This document shows, in pieces, positions 26,401 to 34,069 of a stretch of DNA of 64,000 nucleotides. Under the pieces are notes generated by a model. That model searched no databases. It was not told the origin of the DNA and saw nothing but the letters and a program-made list of their open reading frames with translations. Position 1 is the stretch's first letter. Each line of letters begins with the position of its first letter. The DNA comes from JADJPG01 sp964491875 (lineage in GTDB: Bacteria; Verrucomicrobiota; Verrucomicrobiia; Limisphaerales; JADJPG01): NCBI GenBank assembly GCA_964491875.1, contig CAZBIC010000035.1, forward strand, positions 1 to 64,000, written 5' to 3'. Both the position numbers and the translations under genes were made by a program.

Positions 26401-29400
26401 TCGGGATCACGGGAGAAGTGCCGCCTTCGTAGAGGTTCACGCCGGCATAGGTCCGGTCCACGATGTTGTTCGAGCAGCCGGGCCCTTCCAGCAAGACGCC
26501 ATCGCCCTGGTTCCCGATGGGGTTGAGGTAACGAAACACGTTGCCCACCGAACCCGGGCCCACGTGCAGGCCGGGACCCTCGTTACTGACGAGGTCGTAG
26601 TGCCTTCCGAGTTCGTCCGTGACGCGGCCGAAGAAGTTGTAGCTGGCTCCGACCACGGCGATGCCTGCTGCGCGGCAATTCCGGATCGTCCCCGGCATGA
26701 TCTCGTTGAAGTTTGCCCCGCTATCGATGCGGATCCCGTTTCCGCCGCAGTTTCGGATGACATCGTAGTTCCGCGTCGGGGGCAAGACCCGGCCCTTGAG
26801 GGAAGCGAACACATTGTGGCGCACGCCGCCGCCCGTGAAATGCACGCCATGGCCACCAGCGCCGTTGACCGAGACATTGCGCAGTTCGTTGGCGCTCGCG
26901 TTGCCGTCGACGAGGAATCCATTGCCGCCGCAGTTCTCGACCGTGACCTCTTCCAGGTGGTTCTCGCGCGCGCCGTTCCGGAGATGCACGCCGTGTCCGC
27001 TGAAGTTGCGCAGCACCAAGCCGCCGGACCGGCCGCTGACGTAGACGCCGCGCAAGCCATCCAGCACGAGGCCGTTGGCATTTGCACCGCTGGAACTGCC
27101 GTCCACAATGAACGGCTGGACATTCGTTCCGCTGGTGCTGCCGAAGAAGTAGCGGTCCCCGTTCGACAATGCCGGCAGAGTTCCGGTGAAGACCAGGCCG
27201 CCCGGAAAGGTGATGCTGTTGACCGGGCCGAGAATGACGTTGGGTTCGTCGCCGCGAACAAAGTCCGTCTCGCGACGTTGCGGGGGGCAATGCTCCGGAT
27301 CGGAGGCCGGCAGATTCTCGCAATCGAGATGCTGTTCGATGGGACGGCCCAATTGTCCGCGAACGATGAGAAAGGCTTCGAGCACGCTGATCTCGCCGTC
27401 GGGCGCGGTGCTTAGGTCAGCCCTGGTCACCAGCACCTCCCAGCCGCGTTCGTCCACCGTGCTGATGGAAACGGGCCGTTCCACCGTGAACGGAAAACTG
27501 GCATTGGTCGATTCCCGGTAGCGAATGGCGATCTGATGTGAACCGGCCGAAAGGTTGGCGGGGACCAGCAGGCTCATCCGGGTTCCTCCGGCATCGGCGG
27601 CGCGACCCAAGGTTTGGGCCTGGCCGTCGATGAGGATCTGAAACTCCCGCGCCAATTCGTGGTCGAACCCCAGTCCGCCGAGCTCGAGATAACCACCGGC
27701 GCGAACCGGGTTGGGCGTCACCGACGTGATCGTCGGCGGCTCGAGAAAGCGAAATTCCCGGAACGGCGGGCTGAGGGCCGCCGAACTGCCGACCAGATTC
27801 GTGCCGGCGACCTCCACTACGACAAACGCCCGCCGGTTCGGGAATTCATCCACAAACTGAATCTGGGGCAAACGGACCACGATGCTCGTTGGGTTGGCCG
27901 TGACGACCGGGAGATCGACCCGCGCGGTCCAGGACGTTGGATCTTCAGTGTTGGCGAACTGCCGGAAGCTGACGCGCAGCTCGTTGGTGTTGGCCCCGAA
28001 ATTGGTGCCATGAATCGTCAGGGTGTCGCCACCGCGCCCTCGCTGTGGAAAGAACGTTTGGAGGCTGGGCGCGAAGGGATTGCCGACCACGACCACCGAG
28101 CGTTCGACCGCCAGCACGGAATTGCCGAGTAATCCGGTGGAGCGTTCGACCGCTTGCAGAGCGGAACTGATCTTTCCGGCCCAATCGAACATGCGCGCAT
28201 ACATTTTGAGCCACGACTCGCCGTATTCCTCGCCCAGCCAGCTCGGGTCTTCGAGCGCTTTGGCACTCAGATTTTTGACTAGGGAACTGCCCGCGCTCTT
28301 GATCAAGTCGTAAACTGTCTCGCGCGTGATTGGGCGATTGCCGTGAACCAGCACGCCTTTGACGGTGTCCTGCGCGATGCCGTCGATGATCTGCGCCAGC
28401 GTCGAGAACTCCGTGTCGTTGCGCACGCCGGAGACGCGCGCGCGCGACTTCTTGAACAACTCGCCAAACCCTCCGATTACGCCGATGAGGTCCACGGCCG
28501 CGACCATCACGTTGCCGCCCAACGAAACGGCCCAAGTCGTGCGCCCCTCCAACTGGGTAATCAGCGCGGATTGGCTCGGCGGCGAGTTTCGGAACACTTC
28601 GGTGCCAAAGTAGAGATTGCCGCTGTACGCCTCGCTGACATAAACGCCTGGGCGCAGCGACGGCACCGGAAACTCGTTCGGCGCGATGAAGCCCGGGATC
28701 TGATCGACGGTTTGCGCGAAGAATTTGTCCGTGATGAAACCCGCCACCACGTCCAGCACGTCGAGGTTCTTGGAGAAAAGCGTGGCGCCGACGGTCGCGC
28801 TGCCGAGTGGTTCGGCGAACGCCTTCAACGGGGCATCGGTCGACGCCAGTGCGTTGATGCTGGCGAAACCGGCGGCGAATTGCTGGGGCTGCAATTCGTA
28901 GAATTTGATGAACCAATCGACAGGGTTCTCGAACGGTTGAAACCGACCGGCGCTCTCGAATTTCAATCGGAACGTCCCCGGATGATCGTTGTCCGGCGGC
29001 GCGATGGAAGTTTGCAAGCGCCGCAGGTTGGGAATGCCGAAGGCGCCGGCCGGCGGGTTCAGGTAGCGCAGCCGCGTCCCACGCGGTGAGCCCGGCTCAA
29101 AGGTTTGATTGGCGGAGGCCAGGGTGAACGATGACGTGAGCAATCGTTGCGCGGCGCGAATCAGGGCGCCTTCGACCCGCGCGTCGTCCAACGGATCGCG
29201 GCCGGCTCCGGCGACGGTCGCGATCGAAGAGGTCAGCTCACCCAATTCGGTGGACGAGCGCAGTTCGGTCACGAAGGCGTTGTAGCGGTCGATCGATCGC
29301 CCTTGGATCATTGGATTGATCAACACGAGTGCTTCGGCCGTGCTTGCCGCGTCGATGACCGGTTGGCTGGCGTTCGGCGGCACCAAGGCCAGGAACGCCG

Positions 29401-29998
29401 GATCCGCGGCGCTGCGATAGAGCCAAACCACAGCCGCTTGGTCGGTCGCCACGGCGCCCGTGAATTCGCCGGTCGTCGGATCGACCGGGATCACGTCGCC
29501 ATCCGCGATGGCCCGGTAGCCGGCCCGGGCCAGGCCAGCGGGCGGGTTGAATCGTCCCTGAATCGGACGGGTCACGGTAAACGGCACCGGGTTGACCAGC
29601 GAAGTCCCGGCGGTGTCGATTATAATCATGCCGGACCGCCCGGCAGACGGGACTGTGAACTGTACTTCGGTCGACGTCATCCGCGTGACCGTCGCCGGTT
29701 GGCCGTCCAGCTGAACTTGCGAAATTGGTCCGAAGTTCTCGCCGATCAATGTGACGGTTGTTCCTGGTGGGCCGGAAACAGGCGAAAGCCGGTGGAGCGC
29801 GACCTGGCTGAGGGCGGTCCAAGCCGACAGCGCAAGGCCGAGGCAAGTCAGGGCGATTTTCTTCCGTCCCGCCCCGCAGGGCTGGCCGTCGAGCCTGCCT
29901 CTTTCTTGTTGAGCTTGAAACCGCCGCAACTCGTTCGCGCGCTCTCCAGGCGCGCCGCGAACGGGTGAGGCGAAACCGTGATTTCGCCCGGGTGGCAT
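23483..29998 (-). CDS. Giant secreted protein: IPT/TIG domains, parallel beta-helix, Verrucomicrobia-type C-terminus
   Basis: About 2170 residues. A hydrophobic signal segment (KKIALTCLGLALSAWTALSQ) precedes an IPT/TIG domain (SPVSGPPGTTVTLIGENFGP). An unknown region of about 500 residues follows, then two more TIG-like domains (FPQRGRGGDTLTIHGTNFG; SVTPNPVRAGGYLELGGLGF). A right-handed beta-helix of roughly 750 residues is built from repeats such as GNGIRIDSGANFNEI and GVRLEGAGTAFNTV. The tail carries Ca-binding-like DADEDG and DADGDR segments and a closing SADLQSW...RRFVRVQ module. A cell-surface or extracellular adhesin or polysaccharide-active role is plausible. The start is uncertain: ATG 29998 leaves about 45 odd residues before the signal peptide, TTG 29929 is possible, and the frame is open to 30121. 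Confidence 0.82.
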   Translation of the reverse strand: MPPGRNHGFASPVRGAPGERANELRRFQAQQERGRLDGQPCGAGRKKIALTCLGLALSAWTALSQVALHRLSPVSGPPGTTVTLIGENFGPISQVQLDGQPATVTRMTSTEVQFTVPSAGRSGMIIIDTAGTSLVNPVPFTVTRPIQGRFNPPAGLARAGYRAIADGDVIPVDPTTGEFTGAVATDQAAVVWLYRSAADPAFLALVPPNASQPVIDAASTAEALVLINPMIQGRSIDRYNAFVTELRSSTELGELTSSIATVAGAGRDPLDDARVEGALIRAAQRLLTSSFTLASANQTFEPGSPRGTRLRYLNPPAGAFGIPNLRRLQTSIAPPDNDHPGTFRLKFESAGRFQPFENPVDWFIKFYELQPQQFAAGFASINALASTDAPLKAFAEPLGSATVGATLFSKNLDVLDVVAGFITDKFFAQTVDQIPGFIAPNEFPVPSLRPGVYVSEAYSGNLYFGTEVFRNSPPSQSALITQLEGRTTWAVSLGGNVMVAAVDLIGVIGGFGELFKKSRARVSGVRNDTEFSTLAQIIDGIAQDTVKGVLVHGNRPITRETVYDLIKSAGSSLVKNLSAKALEDPSWLGEEYGESWLKMYARMFDWAGKISSALQAVERSTGLLGNSVLAVERSVVVVGNPFAPSLQTFFPQRGRGGDTLTIHGTNFGANTNELRVSFRQFANTEDPTSWTARVDLPVVTANPTSIVVRLPQIQFVDEFPNRRAFVVVEVAGTNLVGSSAALSPPFREFRFLEPPTITSVTPNPVRAGGYLELGGLGFDHELAREFQILIDGQAQTLGRAADAGGTRMSLLVPANLSAGSHQIAIRYRESTNASFPFTVERPVSISTVDERGWEVLVTRADLSTAPDGEISVLEAFLIVRGQLGRPIEQHLDCENLPASDPEHCPPQRRETDFVRGDEPNVILGPVNSITFPGGLVFTGTLPALSNGDRYFFGSTSGTNVQPFIVDGSSSGANANGLVLDGLRGVYVSGRSGGLVLRNFSGHGVHLRNGARENHLEEVTVENCGGNGFLVDGNASANELRNVSVNGAGGHGVHFTGGGVRHNVFASLKGRVLPPTRNYDVIRNCGGNGIRIDSGANFNEIMPGTIRNCRAAGIAVVGASYNFFGRVTDELGRHYDLVSNEGPGLHVGPGSVGNVFRYLNPIGNQGDGVLLEGPGCSNNIVDRTYAGVNLYEGGTSPVIPNEGSGIRLTSGAQFNLVGSVISSLGERGAICGNRDDGVRLEGAGTAFNTVNAQNIGVLDPNAAVSQLRFFGNDRSGIALRNGARDNIVGDANSELANAIFDCPDAGIEMTGAGTDRNRIFGNQIGAFHAQWVLPTRDPASCHNGIWIHDGPRDNTIGLPSAAVIVPRFPGDPLGAPHHTWNSINGCTNAGVLIENAGGTVGTDGELAGANVVQANYLGVLDNGQLAPSGPGAGIILGPGAQGNVIGGPLPILGNRIRGWYRAGLWIDRNHLPHPRQRNRIENNFIEGAGLGISFRYMDYLTNTPSGGVGVLVTDSSGHEIGESQLTRNTLYVNRLGLYLANSSNNRVRGFYVTNSFNAGAVIRGGTGNAIGGSSPGEGNRIHAFGFPNEAAWAGLALSHTTENQVRANEIGWTAPGRGASGLLLLNASNNELGGSSPIHGNTIVSNFAHGIVLSGPGTVNNRLFNNFVGRTRDGAEIPNRGDGIRCETGAQNNFVGGLASAILPGFGSVEVPAGNVIAGNLGAGVRVVGATTVGNRILYNQITANGGRGIAHENGGNHLMPPPVLLAYNGSVASGTVSNLAVTPPGSVVQIFCDPSSADPEGDAFLGQAVVQANGLWRATLTGKRRHPVLTMTATHAGHGSTSEFGTGTPEAIGLRVARTDGETAASTVAGALRAAVLRLTLTAINSDVRVKSIALDANGTLPDATAVTAAQLYHDADEDGLVTDADFPLGAPVHFSADDGRIAFSELNVLLEANKPRRWIVAYGLASTAPVEATFQLILTNAAAVSAEFSSPLDLEAEATGSFPIRSANYTVTAGPTRQTFGSWQTGVFTPTQLANPNVSGATADADGDRVLTIVEYAFNLNPLVADRETSPSNDRGLPQASLVRGFAPETQSFEDYLEIAFVRRAAPVDLTYLLEDSADLQSWAPAETSFLALTSSVDISGSLQRVRYRATEPIASGLRRFVRVQIQQVP

Positions 29999-30360
29999 AG
30001 AAGGCCCGCGGTGGTTACCGCGCCACGGAACAGATGTCGCCTTTCCAGGCGCACGAAGAATGATTCTGAGGGGTGCGAGTGGCATGGAATGGAAAAGTTT
30101 GAAACCTGCGGACGTTAACACAGCCCTCAGGGGCGCGGAACCGCATTTTTCGGGGATTTTTCAAGCCCCATGCATCTCGAAGTTGCTGGTCTGAAGCCCA
30201 AATCCAACTAGCGGGCCCACGTTTCGGTTTGGCGGCGGTGTCACGCCGCCTCGGAACGTCGTTGAGGCGGTGACTGAATCCGGAATAGTTCATGCAATCG
30301 CTCGGGCATCGGAGTATTCAGGCGCCATTCGGTGGTGATGAGGCGTCGCCGGTCCCGTGA

Positions 30361-31923
30361 TCAAAAGTCGCCGGGCTGTAGTAATGAACTCGGGCGGGCT
30401 TGCCTTGTAACTTTTGGAGCGTCGCACAAAGAGATGCACCTCGATGCCCGCGCTCTGCATGATGCTTCATCAGTTGGCCGTCCGTGGAGTTTTGCGCTGT
30501 GCGTTATACCATGACTTTGCCATCCACCACCCAGCGCCTTCGCCAGCAGAATGGTCGAGACCGCGCGTTGCCCCTGGAGCTGAACTTCCGTGCGCTCGGC
30601 TTGCAGCGCCGCACGCTGCGCGTCGACCACATCAAGATAGCTGGTGAGTCCTTGTTGATAACGTTCGCTGGTCAGCGTGACTGTGGTTCGCGCGGAAGTC
30701 ACCGCCCGACTCACCGCTTCGCTCTGCGCACCGAGCGTGCTGAGGTCCGACAGCGAATCCTCTACTTCGCGGAAGGCATTGAGCACAGTACCGCGGTAAG
30801 CGGCAGTGGACTGTTCGTAGCGTGCTTTCGCCGCATTGAGATTCGCCTTTTTACGGCCACCTTCGAAAATCGGCAGGTGAATGCTCGGCCCCAGCGAACC
30901 GAACCGGCTCGACCAATCCAGCAGCGTGCCGAAATCCGCCGTCGCGCCGCCCGCGTAGCCTGTCAGCTTGAATGTCGGGAAGAACGCCGCCTCAGCGACA
31001 CCGATGCGAGCGCACTCGGCGTGCAGCTTTTCTTCGGCGACGACCACGTCTGGGCGACGCGACAGCAGTGACGAGGGCAGTCCGGCGGGAATTTCCGGCG
31101 GCACGACGTTCTTTGGCGTCGCGGGCAGAGCAAGTTCCGCCGGCGCCTTGCCGCACAGGATGGCAAGTGCGTGTTCCAGCTGCGCCCGGCTGCGCGTGAG
31201 GGAATGCAACTCGGCTTCCACGTTGGCGAGTTCCGTCCGGGCGCGTGTCACATCCACTTCGTTAATGAGGCCGGCTTGGTAGCGCGTTTCCTGGAGCTTT
31301 ACTGTGTCGCGCCGCAGATCAATGGTCGCCTGCGTCACTTCCTTCTCGCGATCCAACGAGCGAAGGTGGAAGTAATGCCGGGCGACGTCTGCCGTCAGTG
31401 TGAGCAGCACGACTTGCATGTCAGTTTCGGTGGCAGCCAATTCGGCTTTGCCCGCCTCGATCGACCGGCGCACGCGACCCCACACGTCGATCTCGTAGCT
31501 GAGTTCGAGCTGGCGATAATGCTCTTCGTATTCGAAGTCTCGCTTGGGAGCATGAGCGACGTTTTCGCTGACGCGGTTGATCGAATGCCCGCCGCTCGCG
31601 GAGACCGTCGGATACAAATCCGCCTCGCTCACGCGGGCCAGTGCTCGCGCTTCCGCGACACGCGCCACCGCGCGCCGCAGATCCTGATTCGCGGCGACGG
31701 CTTGCGTCTCCAGTGAATCGAGCTCCGCATCGTTGAAGATATTCCACCAGTTGTTGGGCAATACAGTAGCGTTCGGGGAGACGGCCGTTTCCTTCCACGC
31801 CGTGGGCGAAGGCACCAACGGACGCGAGTAGTTCGGCCCAACGGCGCAGCCGGAAAGAATCGCGAGCGTCGCTCCGAGCGCGAGCAGGATTGGTCGGCGA
31901 TGACACTTTAACTCCGTCGCCAT
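30361..31923 (-). CDS. RND/NodT-type outer membrane factor lipoprotein (TolC family)
   Basis: About 520 residues from MATELKCHRRPILLALGATLAILSGC, a lipoprotein signal with LSGC lipobox, then VGPNYSRP and WWNIFNDAELDSL, the standard NodT-type opening. Two OEP repeats follow, with RRPDVVVAEEKLHAECARIGVAEAAFFP between them. The family forms the outer-membrane channel of tripartite efflux pumps. Typical members end at ALGGGW; here about 45 extra residues follow. The open frame continues upstream to ATG 32136, which overlaps the stop of the adaptor gene (TAATG). The codons between 32136 and 31923 look like an inserted repeat that displaced the original start. Last gene of the ATPase-adaptor-channel operon. 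Confidence 0.87.
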   Translation of the reverse strand: MATELKCHRRPILLALGATLAILSGCAVGPNYSRPLVPSPTAWKETAVSPNATVLPNNWWNIFNDAELDSLETQAVAANQDLRRAVARVAEARALARVSEADLYPTVSASGGHSINRVSENVAHAPKRDFEYEEHYRQLELSYEIDVWGRVRRSIEAGKAELAATETDMQVVLLTLTADVARHYFHLRSLDREKEVTQATIDLRRDTVKLQETRYQAGLINEVDVTRARTELANVEAELHSLTRSRAQLEHALAILCGKAPAELALPATPKNVVPPEIPAGLPSSLLSRRPDVVVAEEKLHAECARIGVAEAAFFPTFKLTGYAGGATADFGTLLDWSSRFGSLGPSIHLPIFEGGRKKANLNAAKARYEQSTAAYRGTVLNAFREVEDSLSDLSTLGAQSEAVSRAVTSARTTVTLTSERYQQGLTSYLDVVDAQRAALQAERTEVQLQGQRAVSTILLAKALGGGWQSHGITHSAKLHGRPTDEASCRARASRCISLCDAPKVTRQARPSSLLQPGDF

Positions 31924-32090
31924 GTGTAACCGGCGCGTGGCGCGGACGGCGACAGGGTTAAAGCGGGCGTAGAGGCGGCTCGAAGGACGTCGCATCGGAG
32001 TGGTGCGATTAAATCTTCCGCCGAGGGCCTCGTCCCCTGTGGGGGAGGAGGATTCCGTTCGGCGGGACAGCGCGCAGGCCGGAAGAACCT
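31924..32090. repeat. Probable dispersed repeat inserted in the 5' end of the outer membrane factor gene
   Basis: On the minus strand this segment translates in frame to a string including RRPSSRLYARFNPVAVRAT and RRLHMATELKC. I recall such strings from unrelated hypothetical ORFs, mainly in Verrucomicrobia, which suggests a dispersed repeat and not part of the channel. It separates the translationally coupled ATG at 32136 from the lipoprotein signal. Boundaries are estimates. Confidence 0.4.
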
Positions 32091-32135
32091 GCGCCGGGGT
32101 GAGAGTGTTTTTGGTCATGGGAATATTCGGGTTCA

Positions 32136-33083
32136 TTACAGCGATCCCTTCTTGGCAATTTGTTGGACGGGCTGGGTCTTGAGCGCCACGGCCGGCACCT
32201 CGGTCTTCACGAAGAGATCAACCTGCTGGCCGACATAGACGGTGCGATCCTGCGGACGCACGAACGAATAGATGACCTGGAGCACGCGCGTATCGACGCG
32301 CTCAGTGCTCGCGCCGGTGAGCGACGTCTTGGGCACGACGTACGGCTCCACCCTGACAAAGGTCAGCGCGATGGGCTGCGTGGTGTCCCCCTTGAGATAC
32401 GCCGTCGCCGTCTGGCCGGGCTGGAGGCGCGGCGCGTTCTGCTCATCGACATCAGCGCGCACCTGGAGATGTTCGAGATCACCCAGAATCATTGCGGCGT
32501 TCTTCGGCGTGGCGGAGGCGTATTCGCCAGGACGCAGGTTCACTTGCAGAATCGTGCCGGCGCGCGGTGCGCGAACTGTCATACGAGCCAGGCGCACCAG
32601 GTCCTGTCCCACCTGTGCTTGTGCCGCTTCGAGCTGTGCCATCGCCACGGCCACGTCGTTCTCGCGCGTCCGCACTTCGTCCTGGCTGACCGCACGCGGA
32701 TCATTCACGCCCTTGAGCCGCGTCAGTTGATCCTGCAAGCGCTGCAAGGTCGCCTTGGCCACCTTCGCATTCGCCATGTTGACCTTGAGTTGCGCGTTCA
32801 ACTCCCGGTCATCAAGAGCGAAGAGCGGCTGGCCTTCCCGCACGCAGTCCGAAACTTGCACATGCACCTTCGTGACGAGGCTCGCTTCGGGCACGCCGAT
32901 GGCGACGTTCTCGCTAAGCGCCTCGATGATGCCCGAGGCGGCGACGCTTATTTCGTAGGGTTTTGGCGACGGCTCAATCGGCGGTGGTTCAATCGGAGGC
33001 GTGCTGCTCATGCGCGACGCCATGACGGCGGTGGCTCCAATGCCGACAATGGCGGCGTAGAATGTGGCTTTCTTCAGTATCAT
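32136..33083 (-). CDS. HlyD/MacA-type membrane fusion protein (exporter adaptor)
   Basis: A 315-residue periplasmic adaptor with an N-terminal anchor (ATFYAAIVGIGATAVMA). It has a first lipoyl half (ENVAIGVPEASLVTKVHVQVSDCVREGQPLFALDD), an alpha-helical hairpin (about 90-170), a second lipoyl half (VRAPRAGTILQVNLRPGEYA), and a beta-barrel region (LQVRADVDEQNAPRLQPGQTATAYL). It resembles the DevB group that works with DevCA-like ABC exporters. It links the inner-membrane ABC complex with the outer-membrane channel encoded next. It lies 38 nt after the ATPase gene and overlaps the next coupled ATG by TAATG, so the three genes form one operon. Confidence 0.9.
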   Translation of the reverse strand: MILKKATFYAAIVGIGATAVMASRMSSTPPIEPPPIEPSPKPYEISVAASGIIEALSENVAIGVPEASLVTKVHVQVSDCVREGQPLFALDDRELNAQLKVNMANAKVAKATLQRLQDQLTRLKGVNDPRAVSQDEVRTRENDVAVAMAQLEAAQAQVGQDLVRLARMTVRAPRAGTILQVNLRPGEYASATPKNAAMILGDLEHLQVRADVDEQNAPRLQPGQTATAYLKGDTTQPIALTFVRVEPYVVPKTSLTGASTERVDTRVLQVIYSFVRPQDRTVYVGQQVDLFVKTEVPAVALKTQPVQQIAKKGSL

Positions 33084-33121
33084 AATGGTCTCTTTCGTTC
33101 GTTTGGTTGGCGTTAATTGGT

Positions 33122-33835
33122 TTAATTGTGTTGGGCGATCTGCTCTGCGTTGTCGTCCGTGCGGTGGATGCGGCCGTCCTCCATGTGCGTCATGCGGTCG
33201 GCGTATTTGAAGATTCGGTTGTCATGCGTGACGATGATCACGCAGCGATCCGGCTTGGCGGCGACTGTCTTCAGAATCTGCATCACCTTCGCTCCGTTCT
33301 CGCTGTCGAGCGCCGCTGTTGGTTCATCACAGATGATCAGCTTCGGGTCATGCACGAGCGCTCGCGCGATGGCGACACGTTGCTGCTGTCCGCCGGAAAG
33401 CATGTTCGGCCGATGATGCATCCGCGTGCCCAACCCCACGGTTTCCAACATCTCCGCCGCCTTCTTCTCCGCGATGGCGGCGGTCGCGCCCTGGATGCGC
33501 AGAGGCACACTCACATTCTCGATGCAGTTCAGAGTGGGGATGAGATTGTATTGCTGGAAAATGAACCCGATGTTCGCCGCGCGGAACTGGGTGACGGCTT
33601 TCTTGTCCATCTGGTGCAGAGGCGAATCGAACACCTCCACCTCACCGCGGTCCGTGCCGAGCGTTCCAGCGATGACGCTGAGTAACGTCGTCTTGCCGCA
33701 CCCAGACGGTCCGACGAGCATGAGTAGCTCGCCCATGCGCGCTTCGAAGTTCACTTCCTTCAGCACCTCCGTGCGGGCCTCGCCCACTCCGAATCCCTTG
33801 TTCACTGCGTTCGTTTTGACTGCGATATTCTTCAT
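33122..33835 (-). CDS. ABC transporter ATP-binding protein (DevA/MacB-like)
   Basis: A 237-residue ATPase. Walker A is GPSGCGKTT, the Q loop is in FIFQQYNL, the signature is LSGGQQQRVAIARAL, Walker B is LIICDEPTAALD, and the switch His is in VTHDN. The sequence matches the lipoprotein/macrolide exporter class of ABC ATPases that pair with FtsX-like permeases. No permease lies in this operon. The only suitable one in the window is the DevC-like permease at 41679-42818, about 8 kb away. A 20-bp motif at 33893-33912, 57 nt before the start, is also found upstream of that permease operon, suggesting joint control. Confidence 0.92.
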   Translation of the reverse strand: MKNIAVKTNAVNKGFGVGEARTEVLKEVNFEARMGELLMLVGPSGCGKTTLLSVIAGTLGTDRGEVEVFDSPLHQMDKKAVTQFRAANIGFIFQQYNLIPTLNCIENVSVPLRIQGATAAIAEKKAAEMLETVGLGTRMHHRPNMLSGGQQQRVAIARALVHDPKLIICDEPTAALDSENGAKVMQILKTVAAKPDRCVIIVTHDNRIFKYADRMTHMEDGRIHRTDDNAEQIAQHN

Positions 33836-33892
33836 AGTTCAAATTCAATTAATCGTTACGCAGGTTGTTGTAACTCGGAGTGAGGAAGGCCC

Positions 33893-33912
33893 AAATAGCG
33901 CTTCGGTATTAC
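33893..33912 (-). promoter_or_regulatory. Shared regulatory motif, copy 1 (upstream of exporter ATPase operon)
   Basis: AAATAGCGCTTCGGTATTAC on the plus strand; identical over all 20 bases to 43162-43181. It lies 57 nt before the ATPase start codon. Its CTTC-G-GTATTAC half matches the perfect dyad at 44736-44753. Proposed regulator-binding site. Confidence 0.65.
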
Positions 33913-34069
33913 GTAGATGAACAGGCCGGGAGTCAGCTTGGAACGGCCTCATCTCAGTCGCGCCCCCTTAAGGTCCAGCTCATGTTCGAGTTTGTGGAGA
34001 AGTTCATTTCGGGGCGATGCCGGGGGTGACATCGTAATAGCGGCGGGCTACGTTCTTATTTATCCGGTG

